Positions 1-10,261 of a stretch of DNA of 64,000 nucleotides are shown here, in pieces. The translations under genes and the position numbers were made by a program. Every line of letters begins with the position of its first letter. The stretch's first letter is position 1. The stretch covers positions 631,501 to 695,500 of the forward strand of contig CAJHZI010000431.1 in NCBI GenBank assembly GCA_905160935.1, in the 5' to 3' direction. The DNA is from Enchytraeus crypticus. Lineage: Eukaryota; Annelida; Clitellata; Enchytraeida; Enchytraeidae. A model generated the notes under the pieces. That model was given only the letters and a program-made list of their open reading frames with translations. It made no database searches and was not told where the DNA came from.

Positions 1-47
1 CTCTTCATATCAATATAGAAATATATTATTAAATCTATCAGCATCCA

Positions 48-83
48 AAGCATAGGTTTGTCTCTAAAGGCAAACCTATGCTT
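48..83. repeat. 13-bp inverted repeat (hairpin)
   Basis: Perfect 13-bp arms (AAGCATAGGTTTG at 48-60 and its complement at 71-83) are separated by 10 bases. It sits next to a degraded LINE fragment. No function is evident. Confidence 0.7.
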
Positions 84-345
84 GTGTCTTTCTTTTCTTC
101 CTTCAATTACCAGTTTAGCAAACCAGTCCCTCCACAACATGACCCCCCCCCCCCGTTCTTCAAATTCCTAATGTTATTTATCAACTTCCTGCATTTATCA
201 ACCCCTTCCCCTATTAGCACCTTTTCGTTTGCAATTTTTGTCGGTCCGTTTGGTCTCCATTCTTCTCCATAGCTACATTTCGAGTATTTCCAGTTTTCCG
301 AATAATTCTCCCTTCCTAACGTCCATGTTTCATTGCCGTACAGGA
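78..345 (-). mobile_element. LINE reverse-transcriptase-ORF fragment
   Basis: Minus-strand translation near 250-340 gives YGNETWTLGRE, matching the (Y/C)G-ETWTL motif found downstream of the RT palm in many non-LTR retrotransposons and seen intact in the LINE tail at 19201-19665. A run of C (about 144-154) interrupts it. It is a decayed 5'-truncated remnant. Only the motif is seen directly; the clade is not resolved. Confidence 0.5.
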
Positions 346-452
346 TATATAGGCAAGAATGGCTTAATAAGTTAATATTATAATAGGCACGTGTGGATTA
401 ATATTAGGCCTATAATAAACGTGAATGGCTTAATATTGCAATAAACAATGTC

Positions 453-700
453 ATGTCATGTCATGTGATCATCCTGGGGCTGGTTCCAGCTAAAGATTTC
501 TCTATGATGTTCCTCCACAAAACTCTATTCTTTGGCATTTCCTCGATGTTCGTTCTTTTTCTTTCTTCTGTTCTGCCACAAATGCTTAAGTCCTTCCATC
601 TTCTTTTAGGTCTTCCCACTGTTCTTTTGCCATCTGCCTTATAGTTAAATATCTTTGAGGGTTTCTGTTATCTTCCATGCACATAACATGTTCATACCAT
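453..700 (-). mobile_element. LINE ORF2 C-terminal fragment
   Basis: On the minus strand the reading GRPKRRWKDL followed by a basic segment is the usual C-terminal end of RT-bearing LINE ORFs. In an intact LINE it lies downstream of the ETWTL motif. Here it lies upstream in minus-strand order, so this and the 78-345 fragment are separate or rearranged insertions. No open frame covers it. Confidence 0.5.
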
Positions 701-1168
701 TTCATTCTTTTTTATGATTACTTAATATTTTAATAGTACTTAATTACTTAATATTTAGTATTATACTATTATTGTAACAATAATAGTTTAATATTATCTC
801 ACTCACCAGGGAGCACTCAGCACTCCATTGTCAAGAAGTTTATTCTATAGAAATTTAATATTGTCCTTTCAAGCATTATATAGTAGACTTTGGCATGAAA
901 ATAAAAGCTTCTGACGTGTTTTGCAGTTGCCTTTCAAATTTCGCATGTCAATTATAAATACAAAAGAAAAACGTCTCGTTACACCATTTAGCTTTGACAT
1001 TTACACATTAATTTCCAAAATTGTATGTTATTCTTAATTTCGAAAAACTAAATAATTTCACGCTCAAACTGTTTATAAAGAAATCCATCAGCTTAATAAA
1101 TAAATTACCTAGAAATAGCACTAAATAATAATAAATAATAAATAGCATGAAAGTAGAATTGTACTTAC

Positions 1169-1262
1169 TTTTGATGACCCGTTCACTCGACGTTAACTTG
1201 GGGGCCGAACTCGCCCCAGTAGCGGCAGCCTCAGCGGCTACCCCCTGTTCAGTAGCCGCCAT
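1169..1262 (-). CDS. candidate first coding exon, unknown alanine-rich protein
   Basis: An ATG in a good Kozak context (AAAATGGCG) opens 31 codons rich in Ala, Ser and Thr (MAATEQGVAAEAAATG..., ending ERVIK). It then meets a near-consensus donor, AAAA|gtaagt, at 1168, phase 1. The exon lies in the most GC-rich patch of the neighbourhood (about 1180-1340), as expected for a promoter-proximal exon. The remaining exons would lie at the left end of the window or beyond it; I could not find one. The protein family is not recognised. It could be chance, but the start, donor and base composition agree. Confidence 0.42.
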
Positions 1263-1340
1263 TTTATTAGCCACCGGGTGTGTATCCTTGTTAATTGGGT
1301 CGTTGCGGGCCTTTTCTTCCAGAGTACGAGCCGGGGGTAA

Positions 1341-2250
1341 TTGAAATCTCGTGAAAATGTATGTTACAAATTTGATACCGATAGTGTTTAGGAGGCGGAG
1401 CCACTAGTGTTGTGTTACGGATGCCTCTGTATGTATATTTGTATCTGTCCTAATCTTCTAAGTATCTCTACTTCTACCTCTGCGCAAGGTGCTCGTCGCA
1501 GCTTCTATTTCTGCAATACTTTAAGCTATTTTTCCAAATAACTTGCTTTGCAGTATTCATCAAAATATTACAATTCTTCTTATTTTCAACCTAATTTTGG
1601 TGACAGTCAGCAGATATTGTACTGAAATAGTATCTCGGTATAGTAAATGAATACAAATTACTTTTAAAATTCAGATATATAGACTGTTACTTCTGCGGTA
1701 ATAGATTCATTGCATGGCCCATTCCGATCCGGGGAAATTTTAAGCAGCAGACTTAAGGTCAGAATTTTTAGCTAACCTCATGGTTGAATAATATTAATCT
1801 GTGCATACCATAACATAACTGCACACGGGGTCAGAAAGCACAGATGCTTGTTTAAGGCCAATTTCCTCATTCCTGTTCATGGCTACTAGTAATCTTTGCC
1901 TTTTGATGGCGCATCAATGCATCCGGCGCCGATTTAAGAATAACCTTCCATACCAATATGATGAGTTCGTTTAAATTATGTTACACAGTCTTAAAATGAT
2001 CGAGTCACAGAATAATTATGGAACATAAGCGATGTTTTGATCGTAGTTTGGTGTAGAGTTTTCCTACATTTTGAATTGACACAAATTTATTATAAACTTA
2101 ATAGTAGGTCTAATGAGTCATGAAACAATTGCATGCTTATTTAAGAAACAATGGAGTTAAACAATTTATTCTCTGAAGGGTCAAACCACATAAAAAAGAC
2201 TTCAAGACTTTAATCACTTACTGCTACACTGACACATGGTCAAACATCGC
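1341..2250. other. non-coding stretch
   Basis: No supported gene or recognised repeat. If the exon at 1169-1262 is real, its promoter and 5' UTR lie in the first part of this stretch (minus strand). Confidence 0.4.
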
Positions 2251-2256
2251 CATTGG

Positions 2257-2400
2257 CTGGAGCTATGGCGATGTCGGTAAGTTACTCGACCGCAGATGCA
2301 GTAAGTGTGGGGTTCAAATTCTAGGCTCTCCCGTCAACGACATCGCTTTCGAGCGAGGAAACTGACGTTAACCTTAGCTTGTGCTTTTACACGCTGACGT
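2257..2400 (+). mobile_element. SINE family A copy (tRNA-like)
   Basis: It has a tRNA-style internal promoter: A-box-like TATGGCGATGTCGG and B-box-like GGGGTTCAAATTC. A conserved 3' part follows (CATCGCTTTCGAGCGAGG, then AAACTGACGTTAACC). The same unit recurs at 31103, 33096, 46800, 50120 and 51448 and as fragments. Pol III-type boxes and multicopy dispersion on both strands define a SINE; its mobilising LINE is not known. Confidence 0.75.
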
Positions 2401-3050
2401 CAACCGGGAACGGGATAATTAGGGAAAACATGTATAAGGTGGGATAAGAATTCTGCATTATGACGGCTGGCAGGGCAGAATAAGGGTTATAAGTCGTGCA
2501 TGCTGAGTGTAGATCGATATGAACTGCCTGTGGCTTCCGCCGGGCAACCGCAGAGCAAGGGCTTCCTTTAATAAATATTATTTTTCACACATCGTTCCCA
2601 GTAGATTCGACGAAATGGAGGATTAATCCGCGAACGTTCCACAGATCTATTAATGTTAAATATTGAAAAAGGCGTAACTTTAAATCTAATTTAGTTTCAT
2701 AGTGTTTAGTTATAATGTCAGTGAGTTGAACTTATGAATTTACACACTATGCTTAAGCCGATTTTCATTATTTTCAAATCACAAATTGTTTCGCAAATCA
2801 TAACTACGTAAGTATCCAATAACCGCGGTCATAGATGTCCTAATTAGCCGGTGAATTCGCTTCACACTGTTCACAGTGCAGACTTAAAGGAAGCCGTATT
2901 TAGTACAATACGACGATATTATAATTGCATTTCGAGATTTTATGAGTAAAAATGTTTCTTAATTGCAGTAATTTGCAAATTTGCGGGCGTCTGTGATGCA
3001 ATTTTGTGTAGATCTATTTCATTCTACTCAAATAAATCATATAACTTCAT
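2401..3050. other. non-coding stretch
   Basis: No coding exon or recognised repeat beyond the flanking SINE and microsatellite. Confidence 0.4.
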
Positions 3051-3051
3051 T

Positions 3052-3162
<111 letters not shown>

Positions 3163-3354
3163 AATATAGAATTAAAACAAGGAAGAAAATGAAATATTTA
3201 AAATGATTTCTCTACACTCTGGGAGGCCGCATTTGCCAAGGTGCCACGAACGCAGACAGCATTAAAGCGCTATAATATATTGTAATATATTGTATATATA
3301 ATTTAGTATATATTGCAGTATGTGTAAGATTAATGTATGGGATATTATGATACT

Positions 3355-3562
3355 GTCCTACATCATATCATCAGTCAATCCCCTATTTGAGACTTTTCCA
3401 TTCCTTTAAATTTTTGTAGCAATTTCTGGAGCCTTGGCGACCACCAACCGATAGCCCATTCTGACGTTGTTATGGATTTTAGTGCTTTAGTCGTCTTCTA
3501 CGACACGTGCAGTCACCGGTTGGTCAATTCTTCAAGCAACCCGGACACAACACGGAGAGCAT
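3355..3562 (-). mobile_element. SINE-like family C copy
   Basis: It matches 22735-22990 and the reverse complement of 34795-35045: a GCGCCTTGGCTCC-type block, a CATTCGGTTGGTGAGC block, the GGCGACTAA segment and an AACCGG segment. Complete copies end in (GAT)n. I see no convincing A and B boxes, so the class (SINE or MITE) stays open. Confidence 0.6.
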
Positions 3563-3776
3563 GAAAGAAACCAATAAAAATAGATAGTGCATTGATACAC
3601 ATACATTTCTCAAAGTTGTGTTTTCAAATATTGAATTTTACTTGTACTGACTGATTCAAGTCTTGCAAATCACTTTAACCATGCTAAACAATATCTTGAA
3701 AGAAAAACAAAGTAAAGGACCTAAATGTGGAAACTTAGTTCATCGACGAATATTTCTCAAATAGGATACATTCAGA

Positions 3777-4502
3777 CAGGGGCGGATCCAGGAATTTTTT
3801 AAGGAGGGCCCGAATTTTTTTTGAGAGTGTACATTTTTTGCTTACACTCCGCCTTCTTCGGCACATGTGACGCAACCAGAAAATTTTGTGGGGGGGGGGC
3901 TAAAAATTTGTTCACTACAGCGTTCGGCTCAGAGTGAGTGGATCCCCGTACCTTACCTCCCCCCCCCCGCTCATACCCGTACTAAAGTCGGGGGAAAACT
4001 TTTTTCCTCCAATGCATTGGTTATGCATTGGTTCATGTGAAATTGAGAGCTAGTGAAACGGTCAACATTTTTCGGGCCCCTTCCATTATACAGGGCTTCT
4101 AGTATATCCTAGAAAAAATCGAGCTATTGGAACTGCGTTCCCTGCCGTACCTCCCCCTCTCGCCCCCCCCCCCCCCTGCCAATCACTGTCACTACTAACT
4201 TAATTTATTTAAACATCGAAATTGCAATAGAGACAATGAAAATATACCCTGTCCTACACTCCCCCGGCCCCCCCCCTAACCACTGCCATTACTAACATAA
4301 TTAAACATCGAAATTGCAATAGAAACAATGAAAATATACCCTGTCTTACCGTCCCCCGGCCCCCCCCCCCCTAACCACTGCCATTACTAACATATTTAAA
4401 CATCGAAATTGCCACAGAAACGATGAAAATATAGTTTAAAATTTTGTTATCGTCGGACCTAAGGGGGGGCCTGGGCCCCCTGACCCCCTGGATTCGCCAC
4501 TG
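3777..4502. mobile_element. non-autonomous hAT-like DNA transposon, copy 1
   Basis: The ends are inverted (CAGGGGCGGATCCAGG on the left; CTGGATTCGCCACTG on the right), and the element is flanked by an 8-bp target duplication with one mismatch: CATTCAGA (3769-3776) and CATTCAGG (4503-4510). Eight-base duplications and CAG...CTG ends are hAT hallmarks. The interior is poly-G/poly-C tracts and short direct repeats (several ATCGAAATTGC-type units) without a transposase ORF. It is collinear with the copy at 22015-22727. Confidence 0.85.
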
Positions 4503-4510
4503 CATTCAGG

Positions 4511-5115
4511 CCTCAATGATAAATATGCTCACTGAGACTGCACCTGTTGCTATATCGTAAATGCAAGCATACATGTACTTACGTGATTAACTAATTTTTA
4601 GTATACTGATTATTTACCTTGAGAGATGGAGAATATCGATGACCACGCCTGCAGACATAGTTATATAGGCCAACATGTACAATATTGTATAGGCCTATGT
4701 CTCACTTGATAATAGTCATAATTATAGTGATAATAATATATTAATAAGTGATAGTGATAGTGACAATTGATAACTGGCCAAGTTGTAAAGTTTGAAAACA
4801 AAATAAAGTTCGAAAATTGTAAAAATAATCCAAACTTCAATTGTAAGTAACTTAACATATTCATGTATATGTAAATAATGATACAATAGAAGCCTATAGG
4901 CCTAAGCGTTCAAATTTATAATATTATTTGTACTACGATACAAATTTTAGATTAAAATTCTAAAAAGGCGCCATTTGAGATAATAAAATTGGAAACTAAA
5001 TAGGCTCCTGCGATTCAAACGAAGACTTACGAAGAAAACTTACTTAGTAGACTTACTTAGCGATAGACGGTAATTAAAATTATAAATCATTTAAGAAAGA
5101 AATTAAATTAACCGG
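4511..5115. other. AT-rich non-coding stretch
   Basis: Low-complexity AT-rich sequence with TAATA/TAGTGATA-type runs; no gene seen. Confidence 0.4.
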
Positions 5116-5119
5116 GTAC

Positions 5120-5500
5120 TAATCTCCAAATTCCCCGTATTGTGCTCGGGTCTGGTTGGACCACTGCAGAATAAGGCAAACAATCTTCTGCGTGTACGTA
5201 AGAAGCGACTAAGGCAGGAGCTGTGGATGATAAGAGGGAACCCACCTCATCAGGAAATATTTTCTCCAGGATTAAATGGTGTTTAATTCATCTAACTGAG
5301 GAAAGCAACGGGAAACCACCTCAAAAGCCATACATTTTCCAAGCTATAGGCTACATAAGGTATGGATAAGGCATAGACTTTGTGAAGGGACTAACTTGTT
5401 GATCTAAGGAGTACTCTTATGGAGCGAGAAAACAGACTTTGAGTGTGAATATGTACCTTGAGCCTGCCACTTGGACGTGCACTGAAGAAGAAGAAGAATC
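5120..5500 (+). mobile_element. SINE-like family D copy
   Basis: About 380 bp shared with 20775-21165 and, in part, 47640-47835. Conserved blocks include AGCGACTAAGGCAGGAGC, AGCAACGGGAAACCACCTC and CCAAGCTATAGGCTACA. It ends in (GAA)n. The GAA-rich tail resembles the 3' tail of the LINE at 59390-62440, hinting at shared mobilisation (inference). Confidence 0.7.
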
Positions 5501-5924
5501 TAAAAAAGACAACAAGTCTGCAAAATGAAATAAAGGAGAACAAAAGAAACTTTAACATTTTATCAATAGATCATGGTTAGAGCTACAGTTATTTATGAAT
5601 AAGTTTTAAATGAGTTACTTAATTTACTGTAGAGTTTAATATCGTGTAACGCTTCTATCCGTCAAGATATAAGTTATTTCAGCATGCTTCAACTGCATTT
5701 AGGAAATACTAGTGATGAAAGTGTTCTATCAGATAGCTTGCATCTATACGGATTTATAATTAGTACGCCCTGAATGAATACACGTTCCACTGCTACACTT
5801 GCAGCTGGAACAGCAATGACGTGCATTGTAGCAGAATAAAGTTTTGGAAAAGTATTCTTGTAGTTAAACCAAAATTAGTATACCCGTTTTAATAAATTTC
5901 TAAATTTTTCTGTGTTCAAGTCCT
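5501..5924. other. non-coding stretch
   Basis: No gene or recognised repeat. Confidence 0.35.
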
Positions 5925-6055
5925 CATCATCCAAGCCTTAGTCCAAGTCCAAGTCCTTGAGGTTCAAGTCCAAGCCCAAGTCCTTGAGGTTCAAGTCTAA
6001 GTCCAATTCCTCAAAATCTGGACTTAAGTCCAGTTCAAGTCCAAGTCCATACATC
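5925..6055. repeat. degenerate AAGTCC hexamer-rich repeat
   Basis: Roughly 130 bp of imperfect (C)AAGTCC units ending ...CATACATCACTA. The composition and terminal CATCACTA resemble the subterminal repeat array of a short hAT-type element, but no left end or target duplication could be matched. Confidence 0.5.
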
Positions 6056-6074
6056 ACTAAGATTAAGTGAAGAA

Positions 6075-6160
6075 ATTAGCAGCCAGGAGGTTATAGTCTC
6101 AAATGATTGCTGCTGGAGGGTTTCAGCATCAGAATAAGAGTAGGCCTAGGGGGCGAAACG
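6075..6160 (-). mobile_element. CR1/L2-like LINE fragment
   Basis: The segment around GGAGGGTTTCAGCAT matches 42430-42480 inside the CR1-like LINE at 41440-43345, in the same orientation. It is a short internal remnant. Confidence 0.5.
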
Positions 6161-6689
6161 ACAGGAGATAGAGTGCATACTAATTTTTTGTTCAAGTTTT
6201 ATAAGCTCATTGTGCAGTAAATGCCAGATATATGTGATCAGTGTCTATGCGTATAAAATCGAAAACTATAACAAAATGGTTTTTTTCCGTAATGTTTTTC
6301 AATGCACAATGTGCACTCGCTCTAATACTGTGTACATATTTGCCCACTCTAGATTTAAGAATTTTAGTGGTCACTGAGCACCCTAGGAGCATATTAGAAT
6401 TTAGCGGCTACCGTATAAAATCAAAAGTCCATTGTATGCAAAAATCTGCCTACAACAGATCTCAATGTTGTCGTGCACCACCGGAGCACTCAGGAAATTT
6501 CTATTTTTATTTTAAGTATGGCATCGCAGCATTTTTTAATGGTAACGTGGACGGTAGGTGGTTGCTAAATATAAATAAAAATATTCTTAATATTCGACGT
6601 TGACTTGTTTTTTTAATTTATTTAAATAGTTATTGTTAAATGGTTATTATTGTATAATTTAATTTTAATATCGTCTGTGCAGATTTGTA

Positions 6690-6850
6690 TTCAGTGAACA
6701 GTGTAAATACTTTGGACTGAATTTCTGGATTTTGGAATTTGCACCGTTTTTGGACCTTTTTTGCTCGCCGGCTTGATTTTGTCTCAATAGTACTCGATGT
6801 TGTCATTTATGACTGTAGCACTCTAATTGTTATTATTATTATTAAATCTA
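6690..6850 (+). mobile_element. CR1/L2-like LINE 3' UTR
   Basis: Matches the reverse complement of 41440-41590 (3' end of the 41440-43345 LINE) and of 57410-57535. Shared blocks include TTTGGACTGAATTTCTGG and TTGATTTTGTCTCAATAG. It ends in ATTGTTATTATT-type trinucleotides, as LINE 3' termini of this sort do. It stops about 50 bases before the XPG-type element at 6905. Confidence 0.7.
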
Positions 6851-6904
6851 AAACTTGTCAGAATGAAATTTCCATTAATTTCCACTGCACGAAAGTACTT
6901 ATTA

Positions 6905-9904
6905 GTCGGGTAGAATTAAAAAACATCGGGACATTTAATGTGTAAAGCCACATTTATATTCGTTGGAAGCGGATTTTTGAGCTGAATTCAAATATAAAGT
7001 TCCCCATTCTTAGCACTACTAATAAAAAAGTTATGTCCAAAAATTTTCTCGACAGATTTTCCAAGTGTTAAAAAATTATTGTAGGGCTACAAAAATTAGC
7101 AAATTAAATATTAATCGTGTGTCTGCAACAAATAAAGATAAAGCCAAATTTAATGCCAGTTTCTTGCTCGATAGCACATTATTGACCGGAAAAGTATGGA
7201 AGCCTCTCATAATACAGATGATACTAAGATTACATGTGCTTTGATGCTTGCTCCATGAACAGTGGCATAATTAGCCAAGTCCCAGCCCGACTTAGGTTAC
7301 TTGCAATTCATCCAGATCTGCAGGGTTTTTGGTGGGGGCAGGGAAGGGATAGGGAATGGGCTGGTAATGTGAAGTGAAAGTTTAATTATGACACCAGCAG
7401 AACAACAAAGAGTTTTCAGTAGTTTCATTACAAATAGTCTAATAACCATAATTAGACTATTTATAATAATTTACTTCAATAATTAATGATTTTTTAATTA
7501 ATTCTTTCTAAGATGCTCTGAAAGTCCACCAGTTTTTTCACAAATTACAAAAATGTTCTCCTTTGGGGAGGGGTGCATTAGCCCCTTCCTGTGCCGCCCT
7601 TCAGCCCCTACTTTATGTCTGTCAGTGCAAAAATGACCCTCCCTACATACAAATTTCTTTTCTACCTATGCCCTTGACTGTAGTATTGGCATTAGTGGAG
7701 ATAAGCTAGTGGGATACTGGATTTATTAGTAAGCTAGTAGGTTCAGTGTGGCCCCAGTTCTGGGGCCGAAGGCAGTAGTGAAAATTTTGAGCCCACCTAG
7801 AATTTTTTTGGTTGAACCACCGTCCATGACATGTAGAAGCGTAGAGTATAAGCAAATCTCATCAGATGGATTAACGTCTATAAGTGATAAAATCGTTTTG
7901 ATAGAGTGATTGTTATATTTACACAGCCAGTTCATATGCCAAACCAAAACCAGATTCACAATTGATGGCAATGTGCTTGGAAAAAGTAGCTAGCTGGCAC
8001 AGTGGTTTAAATGATGGTCACACCATACATAGGTGTATGGAAGATTGGAACAATGGGTATGGCTTTATTTCTAATTAATTTATGGGCCTTAAGGTGTCTC
8101 AAATTATGTGCCAGTGCCATGAAATTATCTTGCTCAGTGTTAACGACTAGCACAGTGGAAGCACCTATAACGCTCATACCATGAAAAGTACCAGTGCCAT
8201 CCAATGTAGTACCATTATGGTTTGCATTGTCTGCAACCCATTGTGCAAATACCTCAGAATATGGGTGAATATTCATATCAGAAGGATTCAAAGCTACAGT
8301 GGACTGTTTGAATCATGTAATTTTGCCATATGACACAGAGAAACATAAACGTGCCAGCTGCTCAATTAAGGGTTTGGATCCTATCAAGTGATCAACTGAT
8401 ACACCCAAACCGAGAAGCAATGATACAATAATTGAGTGTGATCGTGAAGCTTGAATGATACTCGTTCATATGCTATTTTGCTTAATGGTTAATGGTGCTT
8501 ATGATCTGAAAAGCTGATGCAGACGAGGAGGAATGTAGTTCCTGTGCTCAATTGATACATACTGGCAGATAAGTATTCATATCATATTCTCATTCTCTGA
8601 TCTCATTTGCAATCAATTTAGCTGCCACTGTTATGATTCTTTTACTCTCATCTGTCATATCATCTGTCCTGACCTTGTGCCACTTCTCACTAATTAAGTA
8701 TAAACACAAATTGTGGAAACAAATCACATTTCTTTGTCCAGATATTTCAGCAAACAGTATGTTATCATCATAGCACTCAAAATGCTTTCGCTTTTTTGAA
8801 ATGTTTTGCAGAATAAGCATTGCCATCTGTAGTTATACTTTGCATCTCTCAACTACATCTTGTATATTGCATATAGCTCTCATTCACAGTTCCCTCCCAA
8901 CCACTCGCAAGTCTTTAAAAATGCTGATTGATAATCTTCATTTAATCTAGGTCAGTGTATAGTCCCCACACCAGCATCTTCCTTAGCCCTGCTGCTGACA
9001 AATTTCAAATAACAAAGATTGTGATATATGTCTTCTTCTGTCGCTAAATCACAACACATTTCCATTCGTCCCATGACTTCATATCCCCAGTTATCATTCC
9101 TTCTTCGGCAATGCTCTTGAGCAGTGCTTCGCAGTTCTGTTGACATTGCTGTAACAACTCCTTTTGATCTTAGATCTGATAATTTAAAGCAAAACAAGCA
9201 TTGTGCTTTCCAATTAAAAATCATAGATGAACAACGTTTTTCCTTTAGAATCATTTATTGCATCTTCTTCCTGTTACTGATTTTTTGTTGTATGTTTGTT
9301 ATTTTTTCTTTTGTAGTATGGCATTCTGCAACTGTTGTGCACTACAACTGGCTGATCACAAGAAGTTTGATGATGAGCGAGTTCATTATCATGAATGAGC
9401 ACTTTCTAATTGTTTGTCAAACCCCTGAGATTGTATAAAAGTCAGATCAGTTCGATCATATCTGTTCATCAACATCAGTTGCATATAAAACGCAAATAAC
9501 GCATTGATTTGCTGGAAATAATTAGCTATAATTAATGAAATGCAGTTTCAAAATTAATTAGAAGTTTTATTACTTATATCCCATTACATGATTCAATTAA
9601 TTTAGTTACAACGCGTAAGCAAGAAATCAATTAAAATTAATTTCTAATTTGCCAAACTTACAGCAAAATCTTACTATATCCCTCAAAAATAAACAAACAT
9701 GAGGTTGTTTTAGTTCTTATTTCTAGTCGATATTCTTCAACAAAATCATTCATGTTAAAATGGATATAACTTTTATTCCCGAGGTCCTAGAAACGGGGAA
9801 CTTTCCTTATGAGTAGTCCTTAACATTCCCTACAACTAGGCAAAAATTTAGCTTTACACATTAAATGTCCCGGTATCACTAATTTGTGATTTTATCTACC
9901 CGAC
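6905..9904 (-). mobile_element. XPG-type DNA transposon, copy 1 (decayed)
   Basis: Both ends carry GTCGGGTAGA followed by inverted conserved blocks (CGGGACATTTAATGTGTAAA, AAAGTTCCCC, AAAGTTATRTCC) and are flanked by TA. Minus-strand ORF pieces at 8952-9254, 8590-8826, 8007-8291 and 7905-7971 match copy 2 at 43768-47195 block for block: CYLKFVSSRAKE, the VRTDDMTDESKRII region, and WVADNANHN...TLDGTGTFHGM. Copy 1 keeps an N-terminal Cys-x2-Cys segment (QCLFCFKLSD) that copy 2 has lost. It lacks the XPG-like and CXC part, which is replaced from about 7905 leftwards by other repeats. Stops and frameshifts show it is not functional. Confidence 0.75.
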
Positions 9905-10261
9905 TACATCACAAGCATTCCATGAAATATACGAACAAAATAAATAAATAACTAACTCTAAATACGAACATTGACTGTCTTGATCATTTGCTTCTTGAAT
10001 GATTATAGAATTTTCGCTATACATCGCTTTAACTTCTTTTACCTTACCTTACCTTAATGACTCCTTGAAATTTAATGATGTAGTAATGAGGCAACTAAGG
10101 TAGTACAAACTGAATAGTATAATTATTGTTGTATTAATAATGAAACCATAAATGCAAGTGCTTTATATCATATACATTCTATTATATTTTACTCTGCAGC
10201 AATACTGAGATACTGAAATTTATAATAAAAAAGTACTAACACAAATCTGATAAATGGTAAA

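Noticed and set aside
6241-6603. 120-residue ORF on the plus strand
   Set aside because: No recognisable family or splice-site support; it lies between LINE fragments and overlaps a minus ORF of equal quality.
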